A stretch of DNA of 64,000 nt. Source: Hyalella azteca. Taxonomy: Eukaryota; Arthropoda; Malacostraca; Amphipoda; Hyalellidae. The notes below the pieces were generated by a model. The model made no database searches and was not told the DNA's origin. It saw only the letters and a program-made list of their open reading frames with translations. Location: the NCBI RefSeq assembly GCF_000764305.2, contig NW_025936066.1:1-64000 (forward strand), given 5' to 3'. Positions 25,712 to 39,000 of this stretch are shown here, one piece after another. Both the position numbers and the translations under genes were made by a program. Each line of letters begins with the position of its first letter. Position 1 is the stretch's first letter.

Positions 25712-27589
25712 CATGTTCCAGATGCTCGCTCTCTTCTTGTCAATGACACAAAAGAAGCTCTGCTGTTGAGGTGAGAAGCGCCCTGTTCATTGCGCTTCAA
25801 TGGCGATGCGTCGTCCGTTTATTCTCTATCTCTTCTCATCGTATTCGTTTCGCTTCTCCGCCTTCATCTTGAAAACTTCTACCGATCTTCCCTGCATATG
25901 AAGGCTTGATCAGTATTACAGGGTTATTTCGTATGCCGCTGAGCCTTTAAATTCGAAAAGAGTCGGGGTAATTTTAATATCGTTATGTGGAAACTTTTAA
26001 AGTAAATATTAGAAATAATGGTAAGCAACAATCAAGCGTTACTCGATCGGACGTCCCTGTCCAAATCTCAGTTCTCGGAGCAAATTAACATTGCCAAGTT
26101 CATAAGTTGAGGTTTCAGTATTCAATAATAAATAATAGCACAGGTGGCATAAAATGAATCATGGTGAAATACCGAGCTATGACTATTTTAATGTAGTGGA
26201 CACTTAATATCAAATAAATTACTGCCTTAAAACGATTTTATTACTATACTGTACACCTGGGCCGCACTTAAAATCAGCTGTGAGTACTAGTATTAATTCC
26301 AACACACAATCCTGAGTTTCTACATCGTAATTATTAAAGCCAATTTTCTTTCAATTTAAAATTCATTTATTTCAGATTGGTATTATAGAAACACTGACAC
26401 GGATTATTCTAAATAAATTAAGATTTCAGTTGAGTCTGGGTTCGCCATAAGAGGTTCATTCCTTGCATATTATTAATGCAGCGTTCTTCAAAAGCGACCT
26501 CTTGGAGCGCAAGCAAGGTTTCGGGTCGATATGTGCGCCACGCTCCCAACTTTATATTGCATTGCTGAAAAGGTCTTCATGTATTTATAAGCAGAGCCTC
26601 CTTAAACTATGCTGCTCAATTTTGTCGCTGTCGCCGCAACTTTGCTGAGCCTATAGTATAAGGGGCGCTTTTATCCCTAGGCCGGGCGAGAGAGATTCCC
26701 CGTCGTCATCTTAAATCCGGGAAATTTTCTTACTCTAAGCCGTACAGCTGCGTGATTTATGTATTTGATTCTGATCCTTATTTCTTGTCCAGTTAAACGA
26801 TAAAAATTCCTGGATCAGTTTAAAAATTTCGTCATTTAACGTGGCATACCAAAAATTGGACTAAGTAGTGTTTAAAATTTGAAATTCTCAGTTCCAAATC
26901 AAAGAAAACTCTACTGTATTTTATTAGTATAAATTATTAATTTCGCTAAAATCAAATTCCACCAAAATTTCTGGCGTTCTATGATCACGAGGGTATATTG
27001 AGGGTATATAGGCTGTACTAAGGGTTATATAGTATATACTGAGAATTTAAATGATAATCTAAGGGTATAGAAGGTGTAATGAGGACCATTTAACTGCCCA
27101 TATGTGTAAGTAGCTATAGGTGACACCGGTACCTACAGCTGAAGCGTAGTCTAGGACGGGAATTGTTGTTGAAAATATTTGAAATAAAAAATAAAATCGT
27201 GTAAATTGAAGTGGGATATTGTAAAAATATTCGAAATTGATTCTTCATATCGCCACCGTTCTACATGATGCACGGCAAGCCTCTCACCGACTCTTCCCTC
27301 TCTCTTGTGCGGCACTCCCAGAAAAACCTGAGTATAGCAAGGCTCTCCTGTGGATGCATTTCTTTTGAGTCTCCAATGAAGCGATTACGAGAAGCGAGTA
27401 TTTTTTAGGTGTATTCACAGAGAGAATATTCAGTTGGTTACAAATAGGGGCTCGCAGTGGCATTTTTAGGACTCTCCCTCGGCTCACTTTCGCGGAAGCG
27501 GATTTACTAGCACGTCCCTCGCCGTATCCGCGTCCCGTAGGAGCGGATCGTGTATGCGCAAGACGCTTACGAGAATCACGGAGCATCAG

Positions 27590-27741
27590 GAGCGTGAGTG
27601 TGCAGAGCAACATTTTTATTTTGCAGATGTGTGCGGCTGATGTCCAATATATAGTGCAGAAGATTGAGCGTGAGTGTGCAGAGCAACATTTTTATTCTGC
27701 AGACGTGTGCGTCTGATGTCTAATAGTTAGTGCAGAAGATC
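27590..27741. repeat. Two-copy tandem repeat, 76-bp period
   Basis: GAGCGTGAGTGTGCAGAGCA occurs at 27590 and 27666. It is followed in both copies by a TTTTTATT-TGCAGA-GTGTGCG-CTGATGTC pattern and TAGTGCAGAAGAT, with several substitutions between copies. Confidence 0.95.
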
Positions 27742-28179
27742 GACCATGCATAAGCAAAGTTGAATATCGATCATAACGCAAGAAATTCTTTCTAAACTTC
27801 CTTGACTTCATTAATTAAAAAAAATATAAATTAATGATGTATTTTTTTCCGCACTGAAATCCTCAAATTTTATAACTGAGTTAGATTAAATTAAATTTAT
27901 TATTTTGCTTATTGTTTCGTGTTATTTATTAACATATAATTTAATAATAGTCCTTGTGATTAACTCTTTATGTATGCATACAATTTGTGACTCTGTTTCC
28001 ATGTTTAAACGGTGCCAGCTTTTCCGGAACATGAACTTATTTGCGATGGCTGTTATAGCGTTGAAACTGCCCGTTTTCGGCAAAATGAACGGGTCGCCGT
28101 ACAGTTTTTTTGAGTTGTGTGGAAAGGAAGGAAAGATGGCGAGGTACGCGCGAGGGTGAGATAAGGACGAGGGGATCAA

Positions 28180-28480
28180 AGATAAGAGATGATGATGAGT
28201 GAGAGAGCGAGAAGAGTGGCTGGCTCGAGTGTATCGAGCGAGGGGCAGCGGGTTAGAGCGAACTGCACGCGATGTTTAAGAAAGGATCGAAGACAGAGTG
28301 ATGTATGTGAAAGAGAGACTGTAGAGAATGAGGTATCAAAGAAAAGCATTAGAGAGAGTGAGGTATTTGAAAGAGAGTCACTTGAGAGAGTGATGTATGA
28401 AAGAGAGAGGTATGGAGAAAATTTTGCGTTGTCTGAGAAGAAAATCTTGAGCTTATGCGAAGTGAAGCATATCGAAGAAA
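28180..28480. repeat. GA-rich degenerate repeat
   Basis: The plus strand is rich in GAGAGAG, GAAAGAGAG and GTATGAAAGAGAG units, with repeated GAGTGAGGTATnnGAAAGAGAG patterns spaced about 30-40 bp apart. It is open on both strands (105 codons plus at 28189-28506, 143 codons minus at 28176-28607). The predicted peptides are Glu/Arg-rich or Ser/Leu-rich low complexity, so no gene is called. Confidence 0.7.
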
Positions 28481-30436
28481 TGTATGATAAGAAACTCGGC
28501 ATATAGAATTGATGCAACAGAAACGCAAAGCGGATGTCTGAAACTATTATTCGATGGCAAGTGATTGAAAGCTGGAAACACTCATTATCAAGGAGAAACG
28601 CGAGCAACCAAAAACAAAAATTTTAAGTTGCTAAATATTCCTGTTGTTCACTGACACAGTTCAAAATTCAAACGCCATTTATTGTTCCTGAGGGATTTAA
28701 CTAAGGGAATAATGTAAATTAAGCTAGCATATTCTTAATAAATGTCCCTGAATTTCTTTCAGAACTGGAAGTATAGCAAGACAAAGCCATCATTTATGTT
28801 GCGTGGGACTGGCCAGTCATGCATGCGGCCACATGGGGACGCTTATCAGCGATGGTGTTTTTATTGACTATGATCATCACCATAATTCACACTGTATCTC
28901 TTAATGATATGCATCTTGTAAATTACAACAGCGCGTTTCCTCCTCCTGCCGCTAGCTGCTCTGCGTGGTGCTGTAAAAGAGACGATCTGTTGTTGCCTGA
29001 CGCTAACTATTCCTATATTCCAGAGACGCTGTAATAATTATTTCATGTTTGAATTCTACGCTTCCGGCTCTTAAGTCATCTAGCCGGCGGTTTAGCGCCG
29101 CTGCTTTATCATTAAATTGCTCGATTTTTCCTACATTATGATGAATATCAGATGTATATTTCCTGACTAAAAATAAAATAGTTTTTCCATCGAGCGTGAA
29201 CTTATAAATTGCAAAGATTTGTGTGATTTATAAATTGAAGAATTCTCGCAAAAAAAGTTTTTACATTTACAAGTTGAATAAAGATGCTGATGTTGGAGCC
29301 GTGCCATTAAAAATGATTACTGACTACAAGAAAATATCATGTACTCCTGAAACACGTGTCATACAAAAATATCAGTAATAAAGCCTGTTCATGTGTGTGG
29401 CCATTTTATCATGATTTCAGTGCCATGATAAAGGTGAAATTTGAGCCAGTGTGAGGCGAAACTATAATTTCCTCTAGATTTTCTATTGAAATTAGTGGCG
29501 CTCTACAAATCTCGCAAATCTCACTTTACAATTACAATGAAAACTATATAGCCTCTAAAGTTTAAACTTTATTTTTCTAAAGCTGCTTTTACATGATAAG
29601 CTCGAAAAATACGCATTATGAATGCAGGTATGTGATGAAATAGTGAACACCTTGGCATCATTAACATAAAGGTTTCGATCGTCGCGTGATGCGATCAGGA
29701 TAACATGCGAGTATAGCACAACAATCGATGGACCAGCAGCGTGTTGGCGTGACGAACGACCAGCCTGGCAGTTGAACCGTTGGCTTGTTATCATTTTTAT
29801 GAGCTTCTTTTATGAACAATTAGAGAGAACGAGGTGTGCGGAAGTGCTTGTTCTGTAACACCAATGTTCGCTCGAGGTGTTAGCTTCATATGAGTTTCCT
29901 GATACCAGGTAAATGCGAGAAACTTCATGGCGTGGCTATTTATGTAAAATATATCGCGTGTTTCCGTGAAATTAAAGACGTTGAAGATGCAATAGAATAT
30001 TTGGTTTAGGTTGAATTTGAAGAATGCTCGAGAATCTATGAAAACTAAAATTTGAAGTGATTCGTCATATCTAAACTCACGGTTTGGCTTAATTGATACA
30101 TATCAGAAATGGCCAATTTGCTTCAAAGCTAAACAAAATTCGAAGCTGATTCATTCAGAATATAATAAGTCAAAAATAAATTTAAATTCTCATTTCCCCT
30201 TTCTCCAGTTAATTTTAGGGATTATGTACCTACACATTTTCTTTTTCATTCAAGATTCATTCAGCCACTGCTAATTCGACTGCTCTGCATATGAACAACG
30301 TTCAACAAGAGACCAAACTCTGTTATATGTTCCAGTATAGCATTCACGTGTCACTGTACTCTCACTATCATGCAGACAGTATTTTGAACCATTAGCAGAA
30401 AAGAATGACAGTTTTGGTCCTGCAATTAAGGACCAT

Positions 30437-31964
30437 TGAGACTCCATTCAAGAATGTAACTGTGGATTCTTAGTATTGGCATACCATGCAGCGAATTTCA
30501 ATGCTGATATATATTAAGTATAACCCGTAGTATCTGGGCACCATTTTCTCTAATCTATTGACGAAGACTGTATAATTTGAAGAGCATATTCAGCACTGGT
30601 ATACCGTTTACACAGATCAAAATTCTGTGTAGATGAACGTGGAATGAAGTTTGGCCGACGATGGACCGACGATAAAGCCCAAATCTAGTTTTAAAAGAGA
30701 ACTTGAGTTTCTGGGTACCTAACAAATTTTTACATTGATCAATTTGATCACAGGTGAAAACTGCAGCTTTAAAAAATTCAGGTACATTTCAGCATCTTTA
30801 CTTTAGATCAGCATTTCTATGTGATACAGCAGTCAGAATGCACATAAAATAATTATCTAATTAACTAAATATAATCTGGTATCAGTACCGACGGCCCTTT
30901 TAAAGCTCCATAACCGGCCCAAGATTGTCAACAGTGAAGCAAAGTCCACGGTTTACAGGAAAGTGCTATCACGCAAGCGTGGGATTGCCAGAGAGGCAAT
31001 CTTAGAGAGCAGACCGAGTAGCCATGAGTTCTCGTTCACTCAATTTGACAATCAGGCAATTCAGCGCCAAGCAATCAATACAGGACAAACAATGGAGGCG
31101 ACAATCCTTCCAGCAGTCCTACATCCGATCCTTCCTGTCATTACCCACCAGGCAATATCCTTGCCTCTGCCAAACTCATGGGTTGAATTAACTATAACCT
31201 TGAGACTCCATTCAAGAATGTAACTGTGGATTCTTAGTATCGGCATACCATGCAGCGAATTTCAGTGCTGATATATATTAAGTGTAACCCGTAGTATCTG
31301 GGCACCATTTCCTCGAATCTATTGAGGAAGACTGTATAATTTGAAGAGCATATTCAGCACTGGTATACCGTTTACACAGATCAAAATTCTGTGTAGATGA
31401 ACGTGGAATGAAGTTTGGCCGACGATGGACCGACGATAAAGCCCAAATCTAGTTTTAAAAGAGAACTTGAGTTTCTGGGTACCTAACAAATTTTTACATT
31501 GATCAATTTGATCACAGGTGAAAACTGCAGCTTTAAAAAATTCAGGGACATTTCAGTATCTTTACTTAAGATAAGCATTTCTATGTGATAGAGCAGTCAG
31601 AATGCACATAAAATAATTTTCTAATTAACTAAAATTAATCTGGTATCAGTACCGACGGCCCTTTTAAAGCTCCATAACCGGCCCAAGATTGTCAACAGTG
31701 AAGCAAAGTCCACGGTTTACAGGAAAGTGCTATCACGCAAGCGTGGGATTGCCAGAGAGGCAATCTTAGAGAGCAGACCGAGTAGCCATGAGTTCTCGTT
31801 CACTCAATTTGACAATCAGGCAATTCAGCGCCAAGCAATCAATACAGGACAAACAATGGAGGCGACAATCCTTCCAGCAGTCCTACATCCGATCCTTCCT
31901 GTCATTACCCACCAGGCAATATCCTTGCCTCTGCCAAACTCATGGGTTGAATTAACTATAACCT
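30437..31964. repeat. 764-bp tandem duplication
   Basis: Copy 1 spans 30437-31200 and copy 2 spans 31201-31964, beginning TGAGACTCCATTCAAGAATG, with no indels. By hand alignment the first 436 bp of the copies differ at 14 positions (about 3 per cent), while the last 328 bp (from 30873 and 31637) are identical. The identical part holds an open frame starting at 30963 and 31727 whose first 80 codons are the same in both copies. They begin M-L-S-R-K-R-G-I-A-R-E and match no family I recognise. Copy 1's frame reads on into copy 2. Confidence 0.97.
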
Positions 31965-33164
31965 TGTACCCAGTCTAAAGTTTTTACCTTTACGCGTTTT
32001 CTAAGGCCTTGAACTCGCGTCCTAACAGTTCACATAAAAATAATTTCCTAAAGATGAAGAGCAGACGATTGATTCGAAAAGTTTTCTATCAATTTTCAAT
32101 CCTCAAAATATGAATCCAAAATAGAACTGCACTTGTGTCCATCTACAAGAGCCTCATTGATGAAAATCAAACCACGTATCGGAGCGCATCATTACCAGTG
32201 AGGCGGTATCTAATCAATTGGCCAACACTCACTCGCTGATTGGCTCGATTGCCAACTGGAAACATTGTCCAAGCGAGCGCGAAATTGGGTTCGTTTAGAG
32301 CGAACATTCGTTACGGGTATTGTCACTTGTGCGTTTTTGTGGCCGGCTGTCGTTGCACGCGACGTTGATTTACAAAGTGACGTGTTAATCGGACCTAATG
32401 ACCTGTTTGCTGCTCGATAATTGATAATATGGAGAATAATGCCGATGATATATTATTTTTAAAAGAGATCATGAATTATTTTTTTAGAAATTAAATAGGT
32501 TTCTTACTATATAATTTTTCTAGGCATTTCATACTCTTGTTCGATCGTGATATTTGTCCGTTTTTATTATTCTTCATGCTGAAACAGTATGTAAGTTTGC
32601 GGCATTTAATTATAAAAGTCCTGGGTAAGATCTACACATTTAAATCTATAAATAAACATACTAATAAATTTCGTTCAACAATTTCTTTGGGTGATAGAGA
32701 TCATCATCCAACGAACAAACTAATTGTAAATGCTAGCGTTCATATGAGATACATCAACTGCTTTCTTTTCCGGCATAACAAAATTTTTTATTTTTTTACA
32801 GTCGTCGTACGGTAAAGAGCTGAATTTCATCTCCTTTTTGTTCCAGCCAAAACAAACTCCTGCCGATATCGCAGCATATCATTTCAATCCATCGATGGTA
32901 GTCGAGAGTTCGTAGCGGGAAAAAATAGATGAAAAATTACGGGCGAGATATCCCCTGCAATTTAGTGAGTAGGTGTCATCACCTGGTGTTCCGGGGGTAT
33001 CAACTAGCCAATTACCACCTCGTGACTGTAGCATTACCACCCATTTACGTGGTGTTACCACCCCACTACTACAGCATTACCATGCTATTACCTTAGCATT
33101 ACATCCTCCATCACTGCACTGCATATCCTTCATTATATATCGCTCTCCTAGTACGGCAAGTGAT

Positions 33165-33176
33165 CGTGACGTCACG
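33165..33176. promoter_or_regulatory. Palindromic CRE-type site (TGACGTCA)
   Basis: CGTGACGTCACG is a perfect 12-bp palindrome containing the CREB/ATF consensus TGACGTCA at 33167-33174, in intron 1. About one such octamer is expected per 64 kb by chance, so function is only a possibility. Confidence 0.25.
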
Positions 33177-35016
33177 GTCATCAAAACTTGTAATAAAATG
33201 CAAACTTCACGACCGTTAACGCGGGTGTCTGACTAAAATTAAATTAAATTAATTTTTATTCCAATTTTTTTATCTTTCTAATTGTAAATTCAAAGTTCAT
33301 GAAGGAAATTTTTGTTTTCCGTCCGCTTACTTGCTACAAAACCCGACCCCTCATTCAAAGTTTACTCATTCGAAAGAATTGAATAAATTCAATTATTTTA
33401 CTGCGCAGGTTTTGCTAAGAAACTCAATTTTGTTAAATATTAATCGAAGTACATTTACTAATTCATTAGGAATATTAAATCAGAAGGCACGGCTCATAAA
33501 CAGAGCTCGTTGTGCATTATCGAATGCGTTCAGTCAGTCTTCACCAACTAAAATAAATTCTCCCCACCACCTACGCCATGAGAAGTGGAATATATCGTCA
33601 TAAAAACTGCTCTTTATTGCCTCGACGAATCATAATGTTCGTGTTTGGGTCTCAATACGTCACTACCGGTAGCCGCATCGACAATACTAACACTTTTTGC
33701 CCGTATTGATCAGACTTGAAGTCGTTAATTCGAAGCCCATTTATTGGCTAACAAGTCACCTTGATCGCATTCTAGAGGCTCAGGGGTTCGCTAAAGCCCG
33801 GATAAGTACTCGTCATGTCTCTAACAAGGTGGTAACGGCTTCAGCACACCGTAATGCGCGGCCAGACATGCTTAATGAGAGCCTTGGTTACTGGTAATCG
33901 CTTGCGATACCAGGTAATGAAGGGGGATAGGTAAGTAATGGAGGCGAGGGCAGGTAATGGTGCTGTAGCCGTGCTCTGTCCTGTGTATATAGATGCCTCT
34001 GCCTGGGTCCAAACGAGACGCTTCCGGTGATCTGAAGCTCGGGACGCGGACTTGTCCGTACTTCAGAGCTGTCAACGCCTCATTGCGCGGATCCGGCATA
34101 CGTGAGCTTACGAGTCTATGACAGGCCGCCTCAAGGCAATCGAAAGCATTTTGCATCAAAATATTTTATCTCGGCAATTGTCGCAAACCCATTTCTATTG
34201 GATTATTTAAAAAAAAAATTTGTAATCGAAATTGCCTCTCTCGCAGAAGGCGCACAGGGCAATTTCAGCATAAAAAATTCAAAAGCAGCCTGCGCTTTTT
34301 CTGCGGCGTAATGAATTATCTTCCATTTGTCCATTTGGCTTCGGTACTTGAAAACAAAAATAATGGAAATGTGAAGTCCAAAAACAGCATTGGACTAACG
34401 TAAAGCATCCATAATAGGAAAACAGTCTGCTGTTAGGTTTACGTCATAATCTATTATAGTTCGTTTTTAATTATTTTTACGTTCGAACGAGAAATGAAAC
34501 TTATCGTAGGATTGCGGTTTTCAGACGAACAAACGAATTATGTAATGTGCAAAATCCATGGCGAGTTGAAGGATTTCAAGACTTGAGCCGTTACGAAAGA
34601 TACGAACGCAAAGACTGCATCTCTGACGACCACTATACTTATAGGTCATCTTCTCAACCAAATGACATGAACCAAGCAATGTCAGAACGTAAAACAATCG
34701 TGAAACATATTCACAAAGGCTCGCATATTCCCCCAGTGGTCAATCAATGGATAAAATGCGTAGGATTCAAGTCATTTCATCCCTGGGACGCGTTATGTCC
34801 ATAGAAGGAAGAGAAGCAAACCCTGCAGCGGCGGAGCGTAGAAGCGATAACGAGGCGGGCGGACCGGAACGTCCGCGTGTGATGGATGGCCGCTGCTGCC
34901 GCTCATCAGTTCGCCGTGTTGGGGCCGTATAGGTGTATCTTATTATTCGCGTTCTATTATATGATCACTTTTCGTATGCTGTCTTATTATTAGTATTAAC
35001 ATAATATATTATTTTC

Positions 35017-35245
35017 GGTATTGACATGCTATCTTATTGTAAGGATTGGCATGTCATCTGCTATCATATTATTAACATAATATCTTATTTTCAGTATTGG
35101 TTTGCTATCTTATTGTTAGGATTGGCATGCCATCTGATTTTCAGTATTGGCATGCTATCTTATTTTTAGGATTGGCATGCCATCTGGTTTTCAGTATTGG
35201 CATGCTATCTTATTGTTTGGATTGACATGATATCCTCGTATCAAT
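35017..35245. repeat. 25-bp minisatellite with alternating units
   Basis: ATTGGCATGC or a close variant recurs every 25 bp at 35121, 35146, 35171, 35196 and 35221. Two unit types alternate (ending CTATCTTATT-TTAGG and CATCTG-TTTTCAGT), giving a 50-bp higher-order period. Older, more diverged units extend back to about 35017. Confidence 0.9.
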
Positions 35246-35929
35246 ATTAAAATGATATCTTATAGCCAGTATTGGCATGCAATCTTATTATTCTTGGCGT
35301 GCTATACCGTCGCTCTTTAATTCCTATAGTGTGCTATATTGTCGCTCAGCTCGCCGTTTAGGTGAGCTGAGCACAATTGTTCTAGAATGTGATTTCTATA
35401 ACCTAGTTTCTTACAAAGCATTGATTTCGAATGCTCTTCAACAAGTAATTTTATGCAAAGCAAAACATATAAAAAAATGCACGTAATTGCCCGACTTTAT
35501 CAGCTTGGCCTTTTTTCGGCTGTGCCTTGTGGCATCAGTCCCCAACGGAGCTGACGCCAGCTCCGGCCAATTTGGGCCACAATTGGCCCGATGACGCTGG
35601 CCCCCCTGGCGCGTTGACGCCGTTGCTTTTCACGCCTTTTGAAAATAAAATCGATTTCGTGCGCAAACTTATCGCATAACCCTCTGAAATGAGGGCGTGT
35701 GGCAGAGGGTAAAAGAGAGGGTTAACGCTAGGCTTCGATCGCTTGGCTCTGTCAACACGAGCAGGGCGGGTTCCTGATTAACTTGATTAGTTTTCAACTC
35801 ATATTTCTGGTCACTATAAAAGCATGCCTAAACTTCGACCAAGAACATTATTATGATGTTTCATTAATCAAGAAAAACCATTGACATTAAAGTAGATTAG
35901 CCAGCAGAGTGCCTATGATCGTGACTGAT

Positions 35930-36712
35930 CATAAAATTGTGCTTGAAGCGGCTTCATTATTATGGCTGATTAGCAGGCAACGCTGCTGATTATTGTGTCT
36001 GATAAGCTTTCATGGCACCTAAATATCATGTGGTTTATTACCCTTCGTTGCGATTGATTGGCATCCATGGTGATATATTAGCGTGCAGCTCTAGGGCACC
36101 TGATTATTATGGCTAATTGGCATACGTGGCGCCTGATTATCATAGCTGATTATAATTAGCACGTGTGGTGCCTGATTATCATACTTGACGCTTGATTATC
36201 ATGGCTGACTGCGGCTCCTGCTTACAATGGCTGATTAGCATACGTGGCGCCTGATTATCATAGCTAATTAGCGTGTGTGGCGCCTGTTTACCCTGTCTGA
36301 TTAGTATCCATATGGTGCTTGATTAGCGTCTTAGCGTGCGGGTTGCTTTGTTACCTTGACTGATTAACATACTTGACGCTTGATTATATATATATAATAG
36401 CTGACTGCGACTCTTGATTACAATGGCTGATTAGCATGCGTGGCGCCTGATTATCATGTCTGACTAGCCTGCACGTGGCGCCTGATTATCATGTCTGACT
36501 AGCCTGCGTGGCGCCTGATTATCATGTCTGATTAGTCTGCGTGGCGCCTGATTATCATGTCTGACTAGCCTGCGTGGCGCCTGATTATCATGTCTGATTA
36601 GCCTGCGTGGCGTCTGATTATCATGTCTGACTAGCCTGCGTGTCGCCTGATTATCATGTCTGATTAGTCTGCGTGGCGCCTGATTATCATGTCTGATTAG
36701 CACGTCGCTCAC
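35930..36712. repeat. 33-bp minisatellite with degenerate flank
   Basis: From about 36440, TGATTATCATGTCTGA plus CTAGCCTGCGTGGCGCC repeats about eight times with a 33-bp period; one copy has three extra bases. Diverged relatives (GTGGCGCCTGATTATCAT) extend back to about 35930. As 33 is a multiple of three, the minus strand carries an 11-residue repeat (R-H-D-N-Q-A-P-R-R-L-[IV]) through 36464-36712. This reads as a by-product of the array, not a supported gene. Confidence 0.95.
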
Positions 36713-36845
36713 GAGGTGGACAATTCGCCTCCGTTCCGCCCAACATTTGGCGCTGATAATCGACGGCTTGAGGGCCGATGACGGCTAAATTGCGCCTCAG
36801 CCTGACACACAATATCACCTGCATCCTATCCTCCACCCTCGCTGC

Positions 36846-37067
36846 TGGCCAACGCCACTTATCCTACACCACACCAGTCACAATCATCACCATCACAGTC
36901 TTTGCCACCATCGTCATGCTGGTCAACGCCACTTATCATACACCACACCGGTCACAATCATCACCATCACAGTCTTTGCCATCATCATCGCGCTGGTCAA
37001 CGCTACTTATCCTATACCACCACACCAGTCACAAGCATCATAATCAACAGTCTTTGCCATCATCGTC
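36846..37067. repeat. 74-bp minisatellite, three copies
   Basis: AACGCCACTTATC or AACGCTACTTATC lies at 36851, 36925 and 36999, exactly 74 bp apart. Each is followed by a CACCACACC-GTCACAATCATCACC-CAGTCTTTGCCA stretch. CATCACCA-rich low complexity continues to about 37230. Confidence 0.93.
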
Positions 37068-37969
37068 ATGGATGGCATCACTAACACAAGGTTATCGTCA
37101 ACACAGAAACTATATCAGCCCTCATCATCATCAGAGGCATCACCTCCACTACCGTCGTCATCACCATATTCGTTGGTGAGGTCATAACGAGAAGCATGTC
37201 AACCACCACCATCATATGGGTGATGTCAAACTCATCCTAGGATCTTATGATGGCACCTATGATGGCAAGTCTGTCGCCCGAAATAAGAAAATATTATTCT
37301 CTTAATAATTTAATTGAAACTAAAGATGCTTGTTTTATATAGGTTTCTATAATATTTGAGAAACACCTTATCATGGATTTCAATGTTTAATGTCTTAGTG
37401 GTCGTCGGTTCAGTTTTCTAGGCGTGTAGGCAAGAGGTTTTAAGAAACTCTGAAATTCAAAACAAAAACAATGATTGTTAAATTTTAATTAATATATGAA
37501 GCTCTGGACTTGATTACTGTCATTAAGTCGGAATTATGAAACCAAACTCAAGTTTAGCATTAAATTCGTGAATTTGTACTTCATACTTCGCTTGAACTCT
37601 ACTCCGCAATGTAAAGGTATACTCACAAAAAAAAGTGGTCTACAGTATGGAAAAATGTTGTTTTCCCCACGAAGTCCGCCGAAAAGAATTTATGCATGCC
37701 TCGTAAGTCATATTTGATCATAGAGGTAAAGGAAGTAGGTATACATCCGTTGACGATTTTCATCTCAAGTATTAGTGTTTCACCACCTTAACGTCAACAA
37801 GCTACATACATGATGCTGTACCACATATTTGTTTGGAAATCTACCTTGTTCATAATTATCAAACAATTATTGCACACATTATCCTAACCGTGATGCCCAT
37901 GATCATCTATCACCTCTTGCATAATCGTTCAAGCGCGCTTATCTAACAACTTCGGGCAAGTCGGTCGCC

Positions 37970-38190
37970 TCATCGACATGCATTATGTACTCCACATAAT
38001 TACCTCGTACATGATTCCACAACATCCTTTTCACGAATTCTACCTTTCGCATGATGCTATCAAATCTACTTAATGAATTTTATACCTCGTCCATGATTCC
38101 AATACATTCTCTTTATGAATTCTACCTTGTGCATGGTTCTACCACTTCCTCCACATGAATTCTACCGCGCGCATGATTCCAGCACATCCT
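37970..38190. repeat. Degenerate repeat with GAATTCTACC and CATGATTCC units
   Basis: Variants of the pattern GAATTCTACCT-GCATGATTCCA-ACATCCTT recur about every 45-55 bp between 37970 and 38190 (for example near 38035, 38117 and 38157). Copies are strongly diverged. Confidence 0.7.
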
Positions 38191-38509
38191 TCATTGGGAA
38201 TCTACGGCATTGGTTGCCCCGGTTCTCCAGCGAGGCCGCAATTACGGATCTGTCTTTATCCTCTTATTGATTATTTCTTTTATAGACGCCCCAATTATGG
38301 GAGAAGTTTAGCTCGTAAAAAGATGGCAGCAGCGAGATCCCTGCGGATCCCGGGGTGCAGTTTTTTCGTTGATCCTGGTGCTGTTAGATCCTATATATAA
38401 GCGTTCGTTTGTATTGGATCCTATAGAATTAGTAGAATTGCGCGTGATCTTACTTCAGTTCAGTTGTCAAGCTGTATGAATGTTCGGTTGTTGCTTGGCC
38501 GCATAATGA

Positions 38510-39000
38510 ATCGATGTTTGTTGGATCATAAAACGGATTGCTGTCTGCTGGATCATGTAATGGCTCTCTAGTTATTGAATTATGTAACGATTCCCTTGTT
38601 GCTGGACTTTGCAACGGCCCCTTGGTTCCCTGGTTGCTGGATCATGTAACGGCTACCAGGTTGCTGGATCATGTAACGGCTCCCTGCGGTTACTGGATCA
38701 TGTAACGGCTCCCTGCGGTTACTGGATCATGTAACGGCTCCCTGCGGTTACTGGATCATGTAACGGCTCCCTGCGGTTACTGGATCATGTAACGGCTCCC
38801 TGCGGTTACTGGATCATGTAACGGCTCCCTGCGGTTACTGGATCATGTAACGGCTCCCTGCGGTTACTGGATCATGTAACGGCTCCCTGCCATGGTTGCT
38901 GGATCATGTAACGGCTACCTGGTTGCTAGATCATGTAACGGCTCCCTGGTTGCTGGATCATGTAACGGCTCCTTGGTTGCTGGATTATTCAACGGTTCGT
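38510..39000. repeat. 29-bp minisatellite with seven identical core copies
   Basis: TACTGGATCATGTAACGGCT followed by CCCTGCGGT repeats every 29 bp. Seven consecutive units from about 38688 to 38890 are identical, flanked on both sides by variants such as GGTTGCTGGATCATGTAACG. A homogeneous centre with decayed edges is the usual picture of a recently expanded array. Confidence 0.95.

Noticed and set aside
25356..25774. Three overlapping frames of 87, 121 and 106 codons with similar repeated peptides
   Set aside because: A 53-bp unit open in all three frames, so each frame reads the same repeat in rotation.
28176..28607. Opposed frames of 105 codons (plus) and 143 codons (minus)
   Set aside because: GA-rich degenerate repeat; both strands open by composition, peptides of low complexity.
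35930..39000. Regular repeats considered as a CRISPR array
   Set aside because: Units are contiguous with no unique spacers, and the genome is eukaryotic.
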